From NCBI GenBank assembly GCA_046305255.1, contig JBKCCF010000193.1:1-7132 (forward strand): a stretch of DNA of 7,132 nucleotides, given 5' to 3'. The notes beneath the pieces were generated by a model. That model had not been told where the DNA came from. It made no database searches and saw nothing but the letters and a program-made list of their open reading frames with translations. Numbering within the stretch: the first letter of the stretch is position 1; each line of letters opens with the position of its first letter. The position numbers were made by a program, and so were the translations under genes. Of this stretch, positions 5,665 to 7,132 are shown piece after piece. This DNA comes from UBA6136 sp046305255. Its GTDB lineage: Bacteria > Pseudomonadota > Gammaproteobacteria > Methylococcales > Methylococcaceae.

Positions 5665-7132
5665 CTACATCACATCGAAATAGGTTGGCAGACGCAGCGT
5701 CATCTTAATGTCCTGAGCGTCCGGCGTTGCGCCTATGCCGAACGAAAGATTGATGTTGGTATCGGGCGTGAACTTGTAGGCGTAGCCGAGCAGGAACTCA
5801 CCAATATCCAGCGTAGTACCGCTTAAACTACTGCCATTGATACTGGTATTGAAGACATGCTTCTGCGAATAGCCCAGGCTGAACGATGCCTTCTCATTCA
5901 TGCTGAACCCCAGACCGAAACTGCCGCCGAGGGCATCGCCAGGGTCTATCGTCCCTGCCCGCTCGCTGGTTTCCATATTGTAGCTGTAACTGAGACTTCC
6001 ATAGAACACGGCAGGATCGGTCGGATACAGCGCCGTAACGCTGGGCTGCAAACTGAAAAAGCCCGCCCCCAGCGGCAGTTCGGTTGGAAACTGGGCGCCG
6101 GGTACGCCCTGTGCCTGAACGTAGTCGACATCGTAAGGACTTTTACCGGTCGGGAGTGACGCCGTCAGATTGGCGATCATGATCGGCCAGCCACTGGTGC
6201 CACCGTTAATCTGATAGCGGCCGGTCAGTTCGATATCCCCAAGACCACTCCCCTCGGCATTGAACGTTTCATCAACCCCCGCGCCTATCGCCACCGGTCG
6301 TGAGCGCTGGGTATCACTACGATAGAGGTAAGGCACCCTGGTAGTAAATTCGAGGTAATCGGTGATCCCGAAGCGTCCCGTCGCCGCGCCGATGATGGTG
6401 TGTTGCTGCACCTGGCGCAAATCAATCAGACCGACGGCAATCGCCGGCAGGAAGGTAAAGGCGTCGAGAAACACCCTGTTATTGCCCGAATAGGCATATT
6501 CGACCGAAGGCTCCAGTACCAGCTTGCCCCCGGGTGTGAGCACCCCGCCGACCGTATCGGACAGCCTCGGCAGTTCCGGGGCTCTGGGTTTCTGCGCCAG
6601 CACCGGGGCCTTGCCCACAGGCTGGTTTGGCAGCTTCTTTTGCGGCGACGACATACCCTTTGCCGTGTCGCTGGCGGCCACCGTGGTTTTAGTCGGCTGA
6701 TTCGGCGGTGGTGACCCGACGACCTGCTGTCCGCCACCCGCGATACGGTCAATCTGCCGTTCCATCGCCTGCAATTTCTGCTGCTGGGCCTGAAAAGCGG
6801 CCTGCTGTTCGGCCAGTGCCCTGCGAAGCTGTGCCAGTTCATCAGGCTGGGGTTGCCCGGACTCACCGCCGGCAGGGCTGGCCAGCCCACGGGCGGTGTG
6901 AACAGAGAGATCGGCATCCGAAGCATTGACCGCTGCAAGCTGTAGAGGGGGCGCAGACACCGTATTGGCAGATGGTGGTTTCCCCATGCGCAATGTAGCG
7001 TTGACAGCGGCGGTATCGGCCGAAGCAAAACCGCCTCTCGCGGGCTGGACGGAAGCTGAACCCGCATCGGTCAGCCCACCCCCCATCGTCATGGCCGGCA
7101 AACCCTCCCAACTCGGCTGACCTTCATCCGAG
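5665..7132 (-). CDS. Predicted outer-membrane beta-barrel protein with N-terminal coiled coil (5' end beyond right edge)
   Basis: I do not recognise a characterised gene, but the architecture is clear. The frame stays open to the right edge, giving 488 residues in the window. Numbered from TTG 7101: low-complexity Ala/Gly/Ser-rich 1-85; a heptad-like, Gln-rich coiled coil at 86-121 (nt 6739-6846); a Pro/Lys/Gln-rich linker to about 185; then about 290 residues of alternating polar/hydrophobic strands with Gly/Asn turns, from LTPGGKLVLEPSVEYAY to MTLRLPTYF near the C-terminus. That is a beta-barrel resembling the broad Phenol_MetA_deg-like outer-membrane families. GGGAGGG (7103-7109) precedes ATG 7092 by 10 bases, but no signal peptide follows it, so an exported protein would need a start further upstream. 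Coiled coil, linker and barrel together recall FapF, the functional-amyloid exporter; this is inference. It lies 96 bases upstream of pilE on the same strand. Confidence 0.75.
   Translation of the reverse strand, partial: SDEGQPSWEGLPAMTMGGGLTDAGSASVQPARGGFASADTAAVNATLRMGKPPSANTVSAPPLQLAAVNASDADLSVHTARGLASPAGGESGQPQPDELAQLRRALAEQQAAFQAQQQKLQAMERQIDRIAGGGQQVVGSPPPNQPTKTTVAASDTAKGMSSPQKKLPNQPVGKAPVLAQKPRAPELPRLSDTVGGVLTPGGKLVLEPSVEYAYSGNNRVFLDAFTFLPAIAVGLIDLRQVQQHTIIGAATGRFGITDYLEFTTRVPYLYRSDTQRSRPVAIGAGVDETFNAEGSGLGDIELTGRYQINGGTSGWPIMIANLTASLPTGKSPYDVDYVQAQGVPGAQFPTELPLGAGFFSLQPSVTALYPTDPAVFYGSLSYSYNMETSERAGTIDPGDALGGSFGLGFSMNEKASFSLGYSQKHVFNTSINGSSLSGTTLDIGEFLLGYAYKFTPDTNINLSFGIGATPDAQDIKMTLRLPTYFDVM

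Noticed and set aside
6426..7067. Minus-strand open frame of 213 codons
   Set aside because: It is a different frame of the barrel gene; rich in Arg, Pro and Trp, with no strand pattern or domain.
7090..7101. TTG 7101 or ATG 7092 as the true start of the barrel gene
   Set aside because: A purine tract does sit upstream of ATG 7092, but neither start is followed by a signal peptide and the frame is open to the edge, so a start outside the window is more likely.
1..7132. CRISPR, tRNA, rRNA, insertion sequence, att site or long repeats
   Set aside because: Reading both strands I found no repeat-spacer pattern, clover-leaf, transposase motif or terminal inverted repeats; coding is nearly continuous.

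Overview
The window is a stretch of G+C-rich proteobacterial chromosome. All the genes I can support lie on the minus strand and are read from the right edge to the left. Most of it is a type IV pilus (T4P) minor-pilin operon of the Gram-negative type IVa kind. The protein set, prepilin signals and gene order fimT/fimU-pilV-pilW-pilX-pilY1 match those of beta- and gammaproteobacteria such as Pseudomonas. FimT's C-terminal GQIR-LCDP style makes me lean towards a betaproteobacterium or a close relative, but I cannot name a genus.

Layout, in transcription order: (1) 7132-5665, the 3' part of a gene for a predicted outer-membrane protein. It has a low-complexity N-terminal segment, then a heptad-like coiled coil, a Pro/Lys-rich linker and a beta-barrel, an arrangement that recalls the amyloid exporter FapF. 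Its true start lies beyond the right edge. (2) A 96-base gap with a possible sigma-70-like promoter. (3) 5568-5110, a PilE-type minor pilin. (4) A 69-base gap with a short hairpin. (5) 5040-4405 fimT/fimU, 4405-3914 pilV, 3942-2875 pilW, 2881-2264 pilX and 2252-1 pilY1. These five genes overlap or nearly touch, so they very likely form one translationally coupled operon. pilY1 is cut by the left edge after 750 complete codons.

FimT/FimU, PilV, PilW, PilX and PilE are expected to form the priming complex at the pilus tip, with PilY1 as the tip-associated, vWA-containing adhesin and mechanosensor. They would be processed by a prepilin peptidase and assembled by the PilB/PilC/PilM-Q machinery, none of which is in the window. 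The barrel gene is the least expected neighbour; whether it belongs to pilus biogenesis or to an unrelated secretion function cannot be decided here.

I see no RNA genes, mobile elements, CRISPR arrays or long repeats, and no clearly undescribed system. The points worth a second look are the FapF-like barrel beside a minor-pilin operon, pilE placed ahead of fimT, the large Tyr/Cys-rich insertion in the PilY1 vWA domain, and residue deviations in PilX and FimT.
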